Positions 1 through 7,467 of a stretch of DNA of 34,478 bases are shown piece by piece. Positions within the stretch are counted from its first letter, which is position 1. Each line of letters begins with the position of its first letter. A program made the position numbers and the translations under genes. Source of the stretch: an uncultured Acetatifactor sp. (GTDB lineage: Bacteria; Bacillota; Clostridia; Lachnospirales; Lachnospiraceae); NCBI GenBank assembly GCA_947595925.1, contig CANQEV010000036.1:1-34478 (forward strand). Direction: 5' to 3'. Under the pieces are notes generated by a model that was not told the origin of the DNA, ran no database searches, and saw only the letters and a list, made by a program, of their open reading frames with translations.

Positions 1-1
1 C

Positions 2-754
2 ATGGCTATCGGCGCGGGGGCGGACGTCGCCATCGACGCGGCGGACGTGGTGCTCATGAAGAGCAGTCTCTTGGACGTCCCCGCGGCGATCCGTTTGAGC
101 CGCGCTACCCTTCGGAATATCCATGAAAATCTTTTCTGGGCCTTTTTCTACAATGTGATCGGGATCCCTCTGGCGGCCGGGGTGTGGTTCCCTGTTTTTG
201 GCTGGACTCTGAACCCCATGTTCGGGGCGGCGGCCATGAGCCTGTCCAGCTTCTGCGTCGTGACAAACGCGTTAAGGCTGAATTTCTTAAAGGTACACGA
301 CGCGTCCAGGGACAGAAAGGTGAAAACCGGACGGAAAACGGCTGCGGTGGAGAAAACGACAGCGCAAAATCTTGAGTTCGAGAAAGGAAAAGATTTTCTT
401 CAGGAAACGCCTGAGGGAACGGTGAAAGAGTTTGTCGGAGACACCGCTTTCAGAGATGACGGGAAAAAGGAGCCTCAGGACCAGCCTCAGGATCAAGTGG
501 CCGGAACTTCAGGCGGCGCCGGACAGCACGCCTGCGTCATCCGCATAAACGGAATGATGTGCGGGCACTGTGAGAACGCGGTGAAGACTTCCCTGGAGAA
601 GGTGGAGGGAGTCCTTGCGGCCCAGGCGGATCACGAGAAGGGAACCGCTGTGGTGAAGACTTCCGGGATCCTTTCGGAGGAAGCGTTGCGCAGGGCCGTG
701 GAGCAGGAGGATTACGAGTTTATGGGCCTGGAGTGGGATCCGGAGGAAAAATAA
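2..754 (+). CDS. copA: Cu(I)-translocating P-type ATPase, C-terminal part (5' truncated by window)
   Basis: Only the last 250 codons are in the window; the first Met is internal, since the sequence opens in the conserved stretch just after the GDGxND hinge (MAIGAGADVAIDAADVVLM). Residues about 41-62 (NLFWAFFYN) and 70-95 (MSLSSFCVVTNALRLN) are the last two membrane helices; YN and MxxSS are the residues that bind Cu(I) in the membrane in P1B-1 ATPases. A charged linker of about 80 residues follows, then an HMA domain with GMMCGHC (about residues 184-190). Most CopA proteins carry HMA domains at the N-terminus, so the C-terminal position is notable; whether another lies upstream cannot be seen. 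The enzyme exports Cu(I) at the cytoplasmic membrane using ATP. It converges on holA with only seven bases between the stops and no terminator hairpin seen. Confidence 0.93.
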   Translation: MAIGAGADVAIDAADVVLMKSSLLDVPAAIRLSRATLRNIHENLFWAFFYNVIGIPLAAGVWFPVFGWTLNPMFGAAAMSLSSFCVVTNALRLNFLKVHDASRDRKVKTGRKTAAVEKTTAQNLEFEKGKDFLQETPEGTVKEFVGDTAFRDDGKKEPQDQPQDQVAGTSGGAGQHACVIRINGMMCGHCENAVKTSLEKVEGVLAAQADHEKGTAVVKTSGILSEEALRRAVEQEDYEFMGLEWDPEEK

Positions 755-761
755 AGGAGCG

Positions 762-1748
762 TCACTGTTTCAAGACCTTCCTGGGGGAAAGGATCAGGAG
801 TTCCACGGCCATCCTGTCGCTGAACAGACCGGTTTTGACCTGGTAGTCCATATCCGCACATTCCTCCAGGGCTCTCTGAAGTTCAGCGGACTTATAGAGG
901 GAGGCCTGGGAGACATATTTCCCCACGGCAAAGGGCGGTACGCCCAGCTGGGAGGCGATGTCCCGGTCGCTGAAGCCGCGCCGCTTCAGTTCCTTTGTCT
1001 GCAGCAGGTGGTTGTATTGCCGGGCGATCATGGAGAGCACGAGAATGGGAGAGACCTTCAGGGCCAGGAGATCGTAGTACAGGTCCAGGGCCCGCCGGGT
1101 CTGGCGTCTTGCCACCGCTTCCATCATGTCAAAGATGCGGTCGCTGAGCTTTACGGTGCAGACAGCCTCCACGTCCGCGTCCGTCACCACGTCCCTGTCC
1201 AGGCAGTAGGAGATCACTTTTTCAAGTTCCATCTGGATGTTCTGCATGTCGGTCCCGGTCTTTGACAGGAACAGCCGGACGGCATCCTCCGTGATCTTTT
1301 TTCCCTCCTTTGCCAGGGTGGAACCGATCCAGCGCTTTAAGGTCTTTTCATCCTGCACGGTAAATTCCACGGCGCATCCCTTGGAGGATGCGGTCTTGAA
1401 AAGTTTGCTGCGCTTGTCCACCTCGCTCTCCGTAAAGACAAAGAACGCCGTAGGGCTGGGAGAAGCCAGATAGTCCGCCATTTTTTCGCCGCCGGACTTA
1501 AAAAGGCCGGTGTCGGAGAGAAAGATCACGCGGCGCTCCGAGAGGAACGGCATGGTCTCCGCCAGGTCGATGATCTGGGCCACGGGAACATCCTTCCCCT
1601 CGAAAAAATGAGTGTTCATTTCGTCGCCGCCGGTCAGGGCGTCCCGCAGTTTTTGGGTGTATTGTTTTTTGAGATAGCGCTCTTCTCCATACAGGAGATA
1701 GATCTGTTGAAATCGTTTTTCTTTTATCTGATTCAATATCCGCTGCAT
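762..1748 (-). CDS. holA: DNA polymerase III delta subunit
   Basis: 328 residues, normal HolA length. Delta opens the beta sliding clamp as part of the clamp loader. The start MQRILNQIKEKRF is preceded by AAAGGGA about nine bases upstream; the frame stays open 39 codons further, but that part is Arg-rich, lacks family similarity and has a poorer start. The family pattern is visible: an N-terminal segment IYLLYGEERYLKKQ, the MPFLSERRVIFL segment near residue 65, the helical lid and collar region with MQNIQMELEKVISY, and the C-terminal ILVLSMIARQYNHLLQTKEL and QVKTGLFSDRMAVELLIL collar signatures. The delta AAA+ fold has no functional Walker A, as expected. The gene stands alone on the minus strand and diverges from mscL. 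No clear sigma-70 promoter was identified for it. Confidence 0.95.
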   Translation of the reverse strand: MQRILNQIKEKRFQQIYLLYGEERYLKKQYTQKLRDALTGGDEMNTHFFEGKDVPVAQIIDLAETMPFLSERRVIFLSDTGLFKSGGEKMADYLASPSPTAFFVFTESEVDKRSKLFKTASSKGCAVEFTVQDEKTLKRWIGSTLAKEGKKITEDAVRLFLSKTGTDMQNIQMELEKVISYCLDRDVVTDADVEAVCTVKLSDRIFDMMEAVARRQTRRALDLYYDLLALKVSPILVLSMIARQYNHLLQTKELKRRGFSDRDIASQLGVPPFAVGKYVSQASLYKSAELQRALEECADMDYQVKTGLFSDRMAVELLILSPRKVLKQ

Positions 1749-2128
1749 ATCGTTCTGTCCCTTTTTGTGATAGGCTCCGATACAATTCCTTTGACACAGT
1801 GCGGCGGCTCGGCCCGCGCCGTGCCATCCGCAAAGCCGGATCTGCGCGCCTCTGCGCCGCTTCACAGAATGCCGACGTTCATAAAACAGTATATCCTATT
1901 TCCGGTTTTTTGGAAAGGGTTAAGATGAAAAGTCCGCCGGGGCGTCAGGGCGGCTTTGGGAAAAGCGCGGATGGAGTTGCCGCAGGCTAAAAAACAGTGA
2001 GAAAAAGTGTCGAAAATATATTGAGGTTCGGGATATCTTGTGTTACTATATTTTTATATACGCAAAATATTGCGGGATAACAGTTGGAGGCCAAGGGCCG
2101 AAACGGAAACGAAACGGAGGCAATGGAA
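1749..2128. other. Intergenic region between divergent holA and mscL
   Basis: About 380 bases with no convincing gene on either strand. It holds the mscL promoter (2021-2049) and a short inverted repeat CGCAA-AATA-TTGCG at 2061-2074 that would sit in the mscL leader. Another weak GC hairpin (CCGCC...GGGCGG, about 1933-1953) has no T tract. The open frames reading into this region look like non-coding extensions of holA or shadow frames. Confidence 0.5.
2021..2049 (+). promoter_or_regulatory. Sigma-70 type promoter for mscL
   Basis: A -35 box TTGAGG (2021-2026) and a -10 box TACTAT (2044-2049) are separated by exactly 17 bases in a locally AT-rich stretch. Predicted transcription start is about 2056, leaving a leader of roughly 70 bases with a small hairpin. 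Confidence 0.65.
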
Positions 2129-2599
2129 ATGAGCAAGGAAAAAGGATTTATCAGTGAGTTTAAGAAGTTTATTCTGCGCGGGAACGTGATGGATATGGCG
2201 GTCGGCGTTATCGTCGGCGGCGCGTTCACGGCGATCGTTACATCCTTGAATACGGATATCCTGACCCCTATCCTGGGACTTTTCGGAGGCATGGATTTCA
2301 GCAATCTCTTTATTCAGCTCACGCACAGAGATGTGAAATATGCCACTCTTGCGGCCGCCCAGGAGGCAGGCGCGGCAACGCTGGCATACGGCAATTTCAT
2401 CACCGCGGTTATCAACTTCCTGATCACCGCGTTCGTGATCTTCTGCCTGGTGAAAGGGATCAACACGATCAATGACAAGTTCAGCAAGAAGGAAGAACCG
2501 GCGGCTCCCACCACGAAGAAATGCCCTTTCTGTAAGTCGGAGATCGCCATCGATGCGACCAGGTGCCCTCACTGCACGTCCCAGCTGGAGGAAAAGTAA
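2129..2599 (+). CDS. mscL: Large-conductance mechanosensitive channel with C-terminal zinc ribbon
   Basis: 156 residues. MscL forms a pentameric pore in the cytoplasmic membrane that opens under hypo-osmotic shock. The N-terminus MSKEKGFISEFKKFILRGN leads into TM1 (DMAVGVIVGGAFTAIV), which carries the gate and the conserved GxxxG-like packing; TM2 is NFITAVINFLITAFVIFCLV. The start at 2129 is chosen because GGAGG (2116-2120) sits eight bases upstream; ATG 2123 is too close to it and ATG-like starts further up lack a site. In place of the usual short helical bundle, the tail carries CPFC...CPHC (Cys132, 135, 146, 149), a zinc ribbon. MscL with such a tail is seen in some Clostridia, but its role is not known to me. 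It is probably co-transcribed with the TPR lipoprotein 54 bases downstream. Confidence 0.95.
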   Translation: MSKEKGFISEFKKFILRGNVMDMAVGVIVGGAFTAIVTSLNTDILTPILGLFGGMDFSNLFIQLTHRDVKYATLAAAQEAGAATLAYGNFITAVINFLITAFVIFCLVKGINTINDKFSKKEEPAAPTTKKCPFCKSEIAIDATRCPHCTSQLEEK

Positions 2600-2653
2600 G
2601 AGCGCGGGCAGGGGCGTGATCGGAGTTGCCACAGAGAAGGGAAGGATGCTTCT

Positions 2654-3748
2654 ATGCATGGATGGGGATGGAGAGGTCTTGTCCTGACGGTCTGCGCATT
2701 TCTGGCGTCCGCGGCAGCAGGCTGCGGACGCGGGACGGCGAAGACGCAGGAGGCCGTGACCCTGATCGGGGAGATGGATTATCAGGGGGCTCTCGCAGCG
2801 CTGGCGGAGGCCCAGGAGGGAAAAGAGGACGCTTATCAGGTCCTCCGGACCCAGGGGATCGCCTATATGGGCCTTGCCTCCTATGAGGAAGCCATCGAGT
2901 GCTTCCTGGGAGCGCTGTCCCTCAGCGACGGCCTGATCAAAGACGTGGATTTCGACGTGAATTATTATCTCGCCGAGGCGTACAGCCGCAGCGGCCGGTT
3001 CGCGGAGGCGAAGGAAGTCTACAACGCGATCCTTGCCCTGCGGGACGAGGAGGAAGACGCCTATTTCAAGAGGGGCGGCGTGGAGCTGGAGCTGGATCAG
3101 TACACGGAGGCAAAAGCGGATTTTGACCGGGTGGTGGAGATGGACCCGAAGAATTATGATCGGCTGTTCGCCATCTATGAGGTCTTCGCCCACTTCGGGT
3201 ATAAGGAGGCGGGTCAGGAGTATCTCCGTTATGTGCTGGGAAATGGGGAGGAAACCCTTAGTTCCTTTGACCGGGGACGGCTCTACTATTATCTGGAAGA
3301 TTATCAGAAGGCTTATGTGGAGCTGGAGAAGGCGAAGGAGGATGGGACGGCCCAGAGCAGTCTCTATCTTGGAAAGGCCTATGAATCCACGGGAGATTAC
3401 AACTATGCCTGCAATGTCTACAGAAGTTATCTCGACAAGCAGGGCGACAGCGCGGAGATGTATAATCAGCTGGGGATCTGCGAGATGAAACGGCGGAACT
3501 ACAGGGAGGCCCTTTCGGCTTTTCAGTCAGGGCTTGCCCTTCAGGACAAGGCCATGCAGCAGGCGCTCTCTTATAATGAGATTGTCGCTTACGAGTATCT
3601 CGGCGAGTTTGAAAAGGCGGAATCTTTGATGCAGGCTTATGCAGGGAATTATCCCGATGACGCGGAGGCCCGGAGGGAGAGGGATTTTCTGTCTACAAGA
3701 CATGGCGGCGTCGCGCCCCAGCCGGAGGAGGAACAGCCCCAGGAATGA
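2654..3748 (+). CDS. TPR-repeat lipoprotein
   Basis: 364 residues. The N-terminus (residues 1-24) is a short signal peptide ending AAAGC, so Cys24 is the probable lipidation site and the protein should be anchored outside the membrane. The rest is a run of tetratricopeptide-like helical pairs (for example YEEAIECFLGALSL, GRFAEAKEVYNAILAL, YTEAKADFDRVVEM, YREALSAFQSGLAL, GEFEKAESLM), ending in a Pro/Gln/Glu-rich tail. TPR solenoids bind other proteins, so a scaffold role at the cell surface is likely, but the partner is unknown. The start has GAAGGA a few bases upstream. It follows mscL by 54 bases without an intervening terminator and is followed by a strong terminator at about 3900. Confidence 0.88.
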   Translation: MHGWGWRGLVLTVCAFLASAAAGCGRGTAKTQEAVTLIGEMDYQGALAALAEAQEGKEDAYQVLRTQGIAYMGLASYEEAIECFLGALSLSDGLIKDVDFDVNYYLAEAYSRSGRFAEAKEVYNAILALRDEEEDAYFKRGGVELELDQYTEAKADFDRVVEMDPKNYDRLFAIYEVFAHFGYKEAGQEYLRYVLGNGEETLSSFDRGRLYYYLEDYQKAYVELEKAKEDGTAQSSLYLGKAYESTGDYNYACNVYRSYLDKQGDSAEMYNQLGICEMKRRNYREALSAFQSGLALQDKAMQQALSYNEIVAYEYLGEFEKAESLMQAYAGNYPDDAEARRERDFLSTRHGGVAPQPEEEQPQE

Positions 3749-3899
3749 CTCAGACGCGGGGAAGGGTGTCTGTCTGACAAAGCGGGCGGGAAAACCTCCA
3801 TGGCAGGCGTTCCTATGGCATATGTCCCCACGGCGGATGAAACCGGAATCCGTGGTCCATCCGGAGAAAAACAAAAAAGAAGTACAATATAAAACAGAC

Positions 3900-3932
3900 A
3901 GGAGCGTCAGGAAACGGGACGCTCCTTTTTTC
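3900..3932 (+). terminator. Rho-independent terminator after the TPR lipoprotein gene
   Basis: A perfect 8-bp stem GGAGCGTC (3901-3908) / GACGCTCC (3918-3925), loop of nine bases, followed directly by six T residues. It separates the mscL-TPR unit from nrdD. The 150 bases between the TPR stop codon and this hairpin hold nothing recognisable. Confidence 0.85.
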
Positions 3933-3949
3933 CTTGTAAATAGGGCTTT

Positions 3950-3997
3950 CCACAAGATATGACAGGTGTGACGAAAAATTAACACTATATATTGTGT
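3950..3997 (+). promoter_or_regulatory. Tandem NrdR-box candidates upstream of nrdD
   Basis: ACACTATATATTGTGT at 3982-3997 matches the NrdR-box consensus (ACACWATATATWGTGT) at every position. A weaker copy lies at 3950-3965 (about 10 of 16 positions, best in the left half, CCACAAGATAT). Their centres are 32 bases apart, the three-helical-turn spacing typical of paired NrdR boxes. NrdR is the zinc-finger/ATP-cone repressor of ribonucleotide reductase genes; its own gene is not in the window. Confidence 0.8.
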
Positions 3998-4004
3998 ATT
4001 GCCA

Positions 4005-4033
4005 TTGACATCCACAAGTGCAGGTGGTAAAAT
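4005..4033 (+). promoter_or_regulatory. Sigma-70 promoter of nrdD
   Basis: A perfect -35 TTGACA (4005-4010), a 17-base spacer and -10 TAAAAT (4028-4033). The NrdR boxes lie immediately upstream of the -35 element. Predicted start is near 4040, giving a leader of about 50 bases with ribosome binding site AAGGGGG at about 4072-4078. Confidence 0.85.
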
Positions 4034-4088
4034 GATTTTTAGAACGCCGCTAGACGGAACGAAAGAGAAGTAAGGGGGAATTACAAGA

Positions 4089-6479
4089 ATGCTTCAGATC
4101 ATTAAGAGGGATGGAACCAGGACGGATTTTACCTTGTCGAAGGTAAACGACGCGATCATGAAGGCGTTTAACGCTACGGAGATGAGTTACAACAACGACA
4201 TCGTGGATCTGCTGGCGCTGAGGGTCACCGCAGACTTTCAGTCCAAAGTTAAGGACAACGCGATCCAGATCGAGGACGTGCAGGACAGCGTGGAGAAGGT
4301 GCTGGGACAGGCCGGATACGAGGAGGTTGCCAAGGCGTATATCCTGTACCGCAAGCAGCGCGAGAAGATGCGTGCGATGAAATCCACCATTCTTGACTAT
4401 AAGGACGTCGTAAACAGCTATGTGAAGGTGGAGGACTGGCGTGTAAAGGAGAATTCCACCGTCACCTATTCGGTGGGGGGACTGATCCTCTCCAATTCCG
4501 GCGCGGTTACGGCGAACTACTGGCTTTCGGAGATCTATGACGAGGAGATCGCGGAGGCGCACAGAAACGCGGACATCCATATTCACGATCTCTCCATGCT
4601 CACGGGGTACTGCGCGGGGTGGTCCTTAAAGCAGCTGATCCAGGAAGGGCTCGGCGGCATCACCGGCAAGATCTCGTCCGCTCCGGCAAAGCATCTCTCC
4701 GTGCTTTGCAACCAGATGGTGAATTTCCTGGGCATCATGCAGAATGAGTGGGCCGGCGCACAGGCGTTTTCCTCCTTTGACACCTATCTGGCGCCCTTTG
4801 TAAAGGTGGATCATCTGAACTACCACGACGTGAAGAAGTGCATCGAGGCCTTTATCTACGGGGTGAACACTCCCAGCCGGTGGGGCACGCAGGCACCCTT
4901 CTCCAATATCACGCTGGACTGGACGGTGCCGGAGGATCTGGCGGAGCTTCCCGCGATCGTCGGCGGCAAGGAGATGAACTTCAAATACAAGGACTGCAAG
5001 GAAGAGATGGACATGGTGAACAAGGCGTTCATCGAGACCATGATCGAGGGGGATTCCCACGGCAGAGGGTTCCAGTACCCGATCCCTACCTATTCCATCA
5101 CGAAAGATTTTGACTGGTCCGACACGGAGAACAACCGTCTGCTGTTTGAGATGACTGCGAAGTACGGAACCCCCTACTTCTCCAATTATATCAATTCCGA
5201 CATGCAGCCCTCCGACGTCAGGAGCATGTGCTGCAGGCTCCGCCTGGATCTGCGGGAGCTGAGAAAGAAGACCGGCGGTTTCTTCGGATCGGGGGAGAGC
5301 ACCGGAAGCGTCGGCGTGGTGACCATCAATATGCCCAGGATCGCGTATCTCTCCGCAAACAAGGATGATTTTTACGCGCGGCTGAACCGGATGATGGACA
5401 TTGCGGCCCGCTCCTTAAAGATCAAGAGGGGCGTTATCACAAAGCTCCTGGACGAGGGGTTGTACCCTTACACCAAGAGATATCTGGGAACCTTTGACAA
5501 TCATTTTTCCACCATCGGCCTGATCGGCATGAACGAGGTGGGACTGAATGCAAACTGGTTGAGAGCGGACATGAGCGATCCCAGGACCCAGGAGTTTACG
5601 AAGGAGGTCCTGAACCACATGAGGAACCGCCTGTCGGATTACCAGGAGCAGTACGGCGATCTCTATAACCTGGAGGCGACTCCCGCGGAGAGCACGACCT
5701 ACCGCCTGGCAAAGCACGACAAGAAGCGCTATCCCATGATCAAGACGGCCGGCAAGGAAGGCGATACCCCGTATTACACCAACTCCTCCCACCTGCCCGT
5801 GAACTATACCGTGGATATCTTTGACGCGCTGGACATCCAGGACGAACTGCAGACGCTCTACACCTCCGGGACCGTGTTCCATGCGTTCCTGGGAGAAAAG
5901 CTTCCGGATTGGAAAGCGGCGGCGTCCCTGGTGCGCACCATCGCCCAGAACTATAAGCTGCCCTATTACACCCTGTCACCCACGTATTCCATCTGTAAGG
6001 AGCACGGCTATCTGGCGGGCGAGGTCTATGAGTGCCCTCACTGCAAGGCGAAGACGGAGGTTTACAGCCGCATCACCGGCTACTACCGTCCCGTGCAGAA
6101 CTGGAACGATGGAAAGCTGCAGGAGTACGCCAACAGAACGGAGTATGACATCGCAAAGTCCGTGTTAAAGCGCCCTGTCAGCACGGTGGTGACCCTCTCC
6201 AATTTTGACAAGGACGTGGAGGTTTCCGTGGAGAAGCCCCAGGGCGTGCGGTATCTGTTTACCACAAAGACCTGCCCGAACTGTGTTCTGGCAAAGGAGT
6301 ACCTGAAGGATATCCCCTATGTGGCCCTGGACGCCATGGAGAACGTAGAGCTGGCGAACCGGTACGGCGTGATGCAGGCGCCCACGCTGGTAGTCGTGGA
6401 GGGGGACGAATTCCAAAAGATCGTTGGCGCACCCAGGATATTGAAGTACACGCAGCAGCTGAAAATGGCAACTGTATAG
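4089..6479 (+). CDS. nrdD: Anaerobic (class III) ribonucleoside-triphosphate reductase with fused thioredoxin-like tail
   Basis: 796 residues. It reduces ribonucleoside triphosphates to deoxyribonucleotides with a glycyl radical, so it works only without oxygen. An N-terminal ATP-cone (about residues 1-95, starting LQIIKRDGTRTDF) senses ATP/dATP. The catalytic barrel follows. Near the end a metal site C..H...CPHC precedes RITGYY, whose Gly664 is the likely radical residue. After the usual end of NrdD come about 76 extra residues (721-796) with RYLFTTKTCPNC and a later QAPTLVV cis-Pro motif, a thioredoxin/glutaredoxin-like domain with a CPNC redox pair at 729-732. This probably supplies or recycles the reductant. 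The activase gene nrdG is not adjacent and not in the window. Regulation by NrdR is suggested by the boxes upstream. ATG at 4089 has a good ribosome binding site. Confidence 0.97.
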   Translation: MLQIIKRDGTRTDFTLSKVNDAIMKAFNATEMSYNNDIVDLLALRVTADFQSKVKDNAIQIEDVQDSVEKVLGQAGYEEVAKAYILYRKQREKMRAMKSTILDYKDVVNSYVKVEDWRVKENSTVTYSVGGLILSNSGAVTANYWLSEIYDEEIAEAHRNADIHIHDLSMLTGYCAGWSLKQLIQEGLGGITGKISSAPAKHLSVLCNQMVNFLGIMQNEWAGAQAFSSFDTYLAPFVKVDHLNYHDVKKCIEAFIYGVNTPSRWGTQAPFSNITLDWTVPEDLAELPAIVGGKEMNFKYKDCKEEMDMVNKAFIETMIEGDSHGRGFQYPIPTYSITKDFDWSDTENNRLLFEMTAKYGTPYFSNYINSDMQPSDVRSMCCRLRLDLRELRKKTGGFFGSGESTGSVGVVTINMPRIAYLSANKDDFYARLNRMMDIAARSLKIKRGVITKLLDEGLYPYTKRYLGTFDNHFSTIGLIGMNEVGLNANWLRADMSDPRTQEFTKEVLNHMRNRLSDYQEQYGDLYNLEATPAESTTYRLAKHDKKRYPMIKTAGKEGDTPYYTNSSHLPVNYTVDIFDALDIQDELQTLYTSGTVFHAFLGEKLPDWKAAASLVRTIAQNYKLPYYTLSPTYSICKEHGYLAGEVYECPHCKAKTEVYSRITGYYRPVQNWNDGKLQEYANRTEYDIAKSVLKRPVSTVVTLSNFDKDVEVSVEKPQGVRYLFTTKTCPNCVLAKEYLKDIPYVALDAMENVELANRYGVMQAPTLVVVEGDEFQKIVGAPRILKYTQQLKMATV

Positions 6480-6534
6480 CCGGAAGCCGGGACTTTGGCG
6501 GAATGCCGAAACCGACGGGATAAGGGGAAACGGA

Positions 6535-7464
6535 ATGATCGACAAACTGATTCAAAAAATTCAAAAGACCCAGGCCCCCATTGTGGTGGGCCTAGATCCC
6601 ATGATGAAATATGTGCCTTCCCAGATCCGGGAGGCTGCCTTCGCGGAATACGGCGAGACCCTGGAAGGGGCGGCGGAGGCGGTCTGGCAGTACAATAAGG
6701 GGATCGTGGACGCCGTCTGCGACCTGATTCCGGCGGTAAAGCCCCAGATCGCCATGTACGAGCAGTTTGGGATCCCGGGGCTCATAGCTTTTCACAAGAC
6801 GGTCCAGTACTGTAAGGAAAAGGGCCTGGTGGTCATCGGGGATATCAAGCGGGGCGATATCGGCTCCACTTCCGAGGCCTACGCGGTGGGCCATCTGGGA
6901 AAGGTGAGCGTGGGGAGCCAGTCCTTCTATGGCTTTGACGAGGATTTTGTAACGGTGAATCCCTACCTGGGCAGCGACGGGGTAAAGCCCTTTATCAAGG
7001 TCTGCCAGGAGGAAAAGAAAGGTATTTTTGTCCTGGTAAAGACTTCCAACCCCTCCAGCGGGGAGTTTCAGGACCGCCTGGTGGACGGAAAGCCCCTGTA
7101 TGAAATTGTGGGGGAGAAAGTGGCCCAGTGGGGTCAGGAGTGCATGGGAGATTCCTACAGCTATGTAGGCGCGGTGGTGGGTGCCACCTACCCGGAACAG
7201 GGCAGGATCCTGCGGAAGATCATGCCGAAGGCCTTTATCCTGGTTCCCGGCTACGGAGCCCAGGGCGGCAAGGGCGCGGACCTGGTTCATTTCTTTAACG
7301 AGGACGGGCTGGGCGCGATCATCAACTCTTCCCGGGGCATTATCGCCGCCTATCAGCAGGAGAAGTACGCGAAGTACGGCGAAGCGGGTTACGCCGAGGC
7401 GTCCCGGGCGGCGGTGCTGGATATGAAGGAGGACATCGCGGCAGCGCTGGCGGCGAGAGGCTGA
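6535..7464 (+). CDS. pyrF: Orotidine 5'-phosphate decarboxylase
   Basis: 309 residues, the longer of the two common PyrF sizes. It converts OMP to UMP, the last step of UMP synthesis. The substrate site APIVVGLDPMM is near residue 15, the catalytic Lys/Asp cluster VIGDIKRGDIGSTSEAYA is near residue 100, and VGATYPEQ and the phosphate-binding GYGAQGGKG follow. Ribosome binding site AAGGGGAAA lies just upstream of ATG 6535. It starts 55 bases after nrdD with no terminator between them, so the two may share a transcript, and nagA follows after three bases. Confidence 0.96.
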   Translation: MIDKLIQKIQKTQAPIVVGLDPMMKYVPSQIREAAFAEYGETLEGAAEAVWQYNKGIVDAVCDLIPAVKPQIAMYEQFGIPGLIAFHKTVQYCKEKGLVVIGDIKRGDIGSTSEAYAVGHLGKVSVGSQSFYGFDEDFVTVNPYLGSDGVKPFIKVCQEEKKGIFVLVKTSNPSSGEFQDRLVDGKPLYEIVGEKVAQWGQECMGDSYSYVGAVVGATYPEQGRILRKIMPKAFILVPGYGAQGGKGADLVHFFNEDGLGAIINSSRGIIAAYQQEKYAKYGEAGYAEASRAAVLDMKEDIAAALAARG

Positions 7465-7467
7465 CGA

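Noticed and set aside
2054..3193. Long minus-strand open frame opposite mscL and the TPR gene
   Set aside because: No recognisable protein features; the plus strand has a full MscL and a lipoprotein with TPRs.
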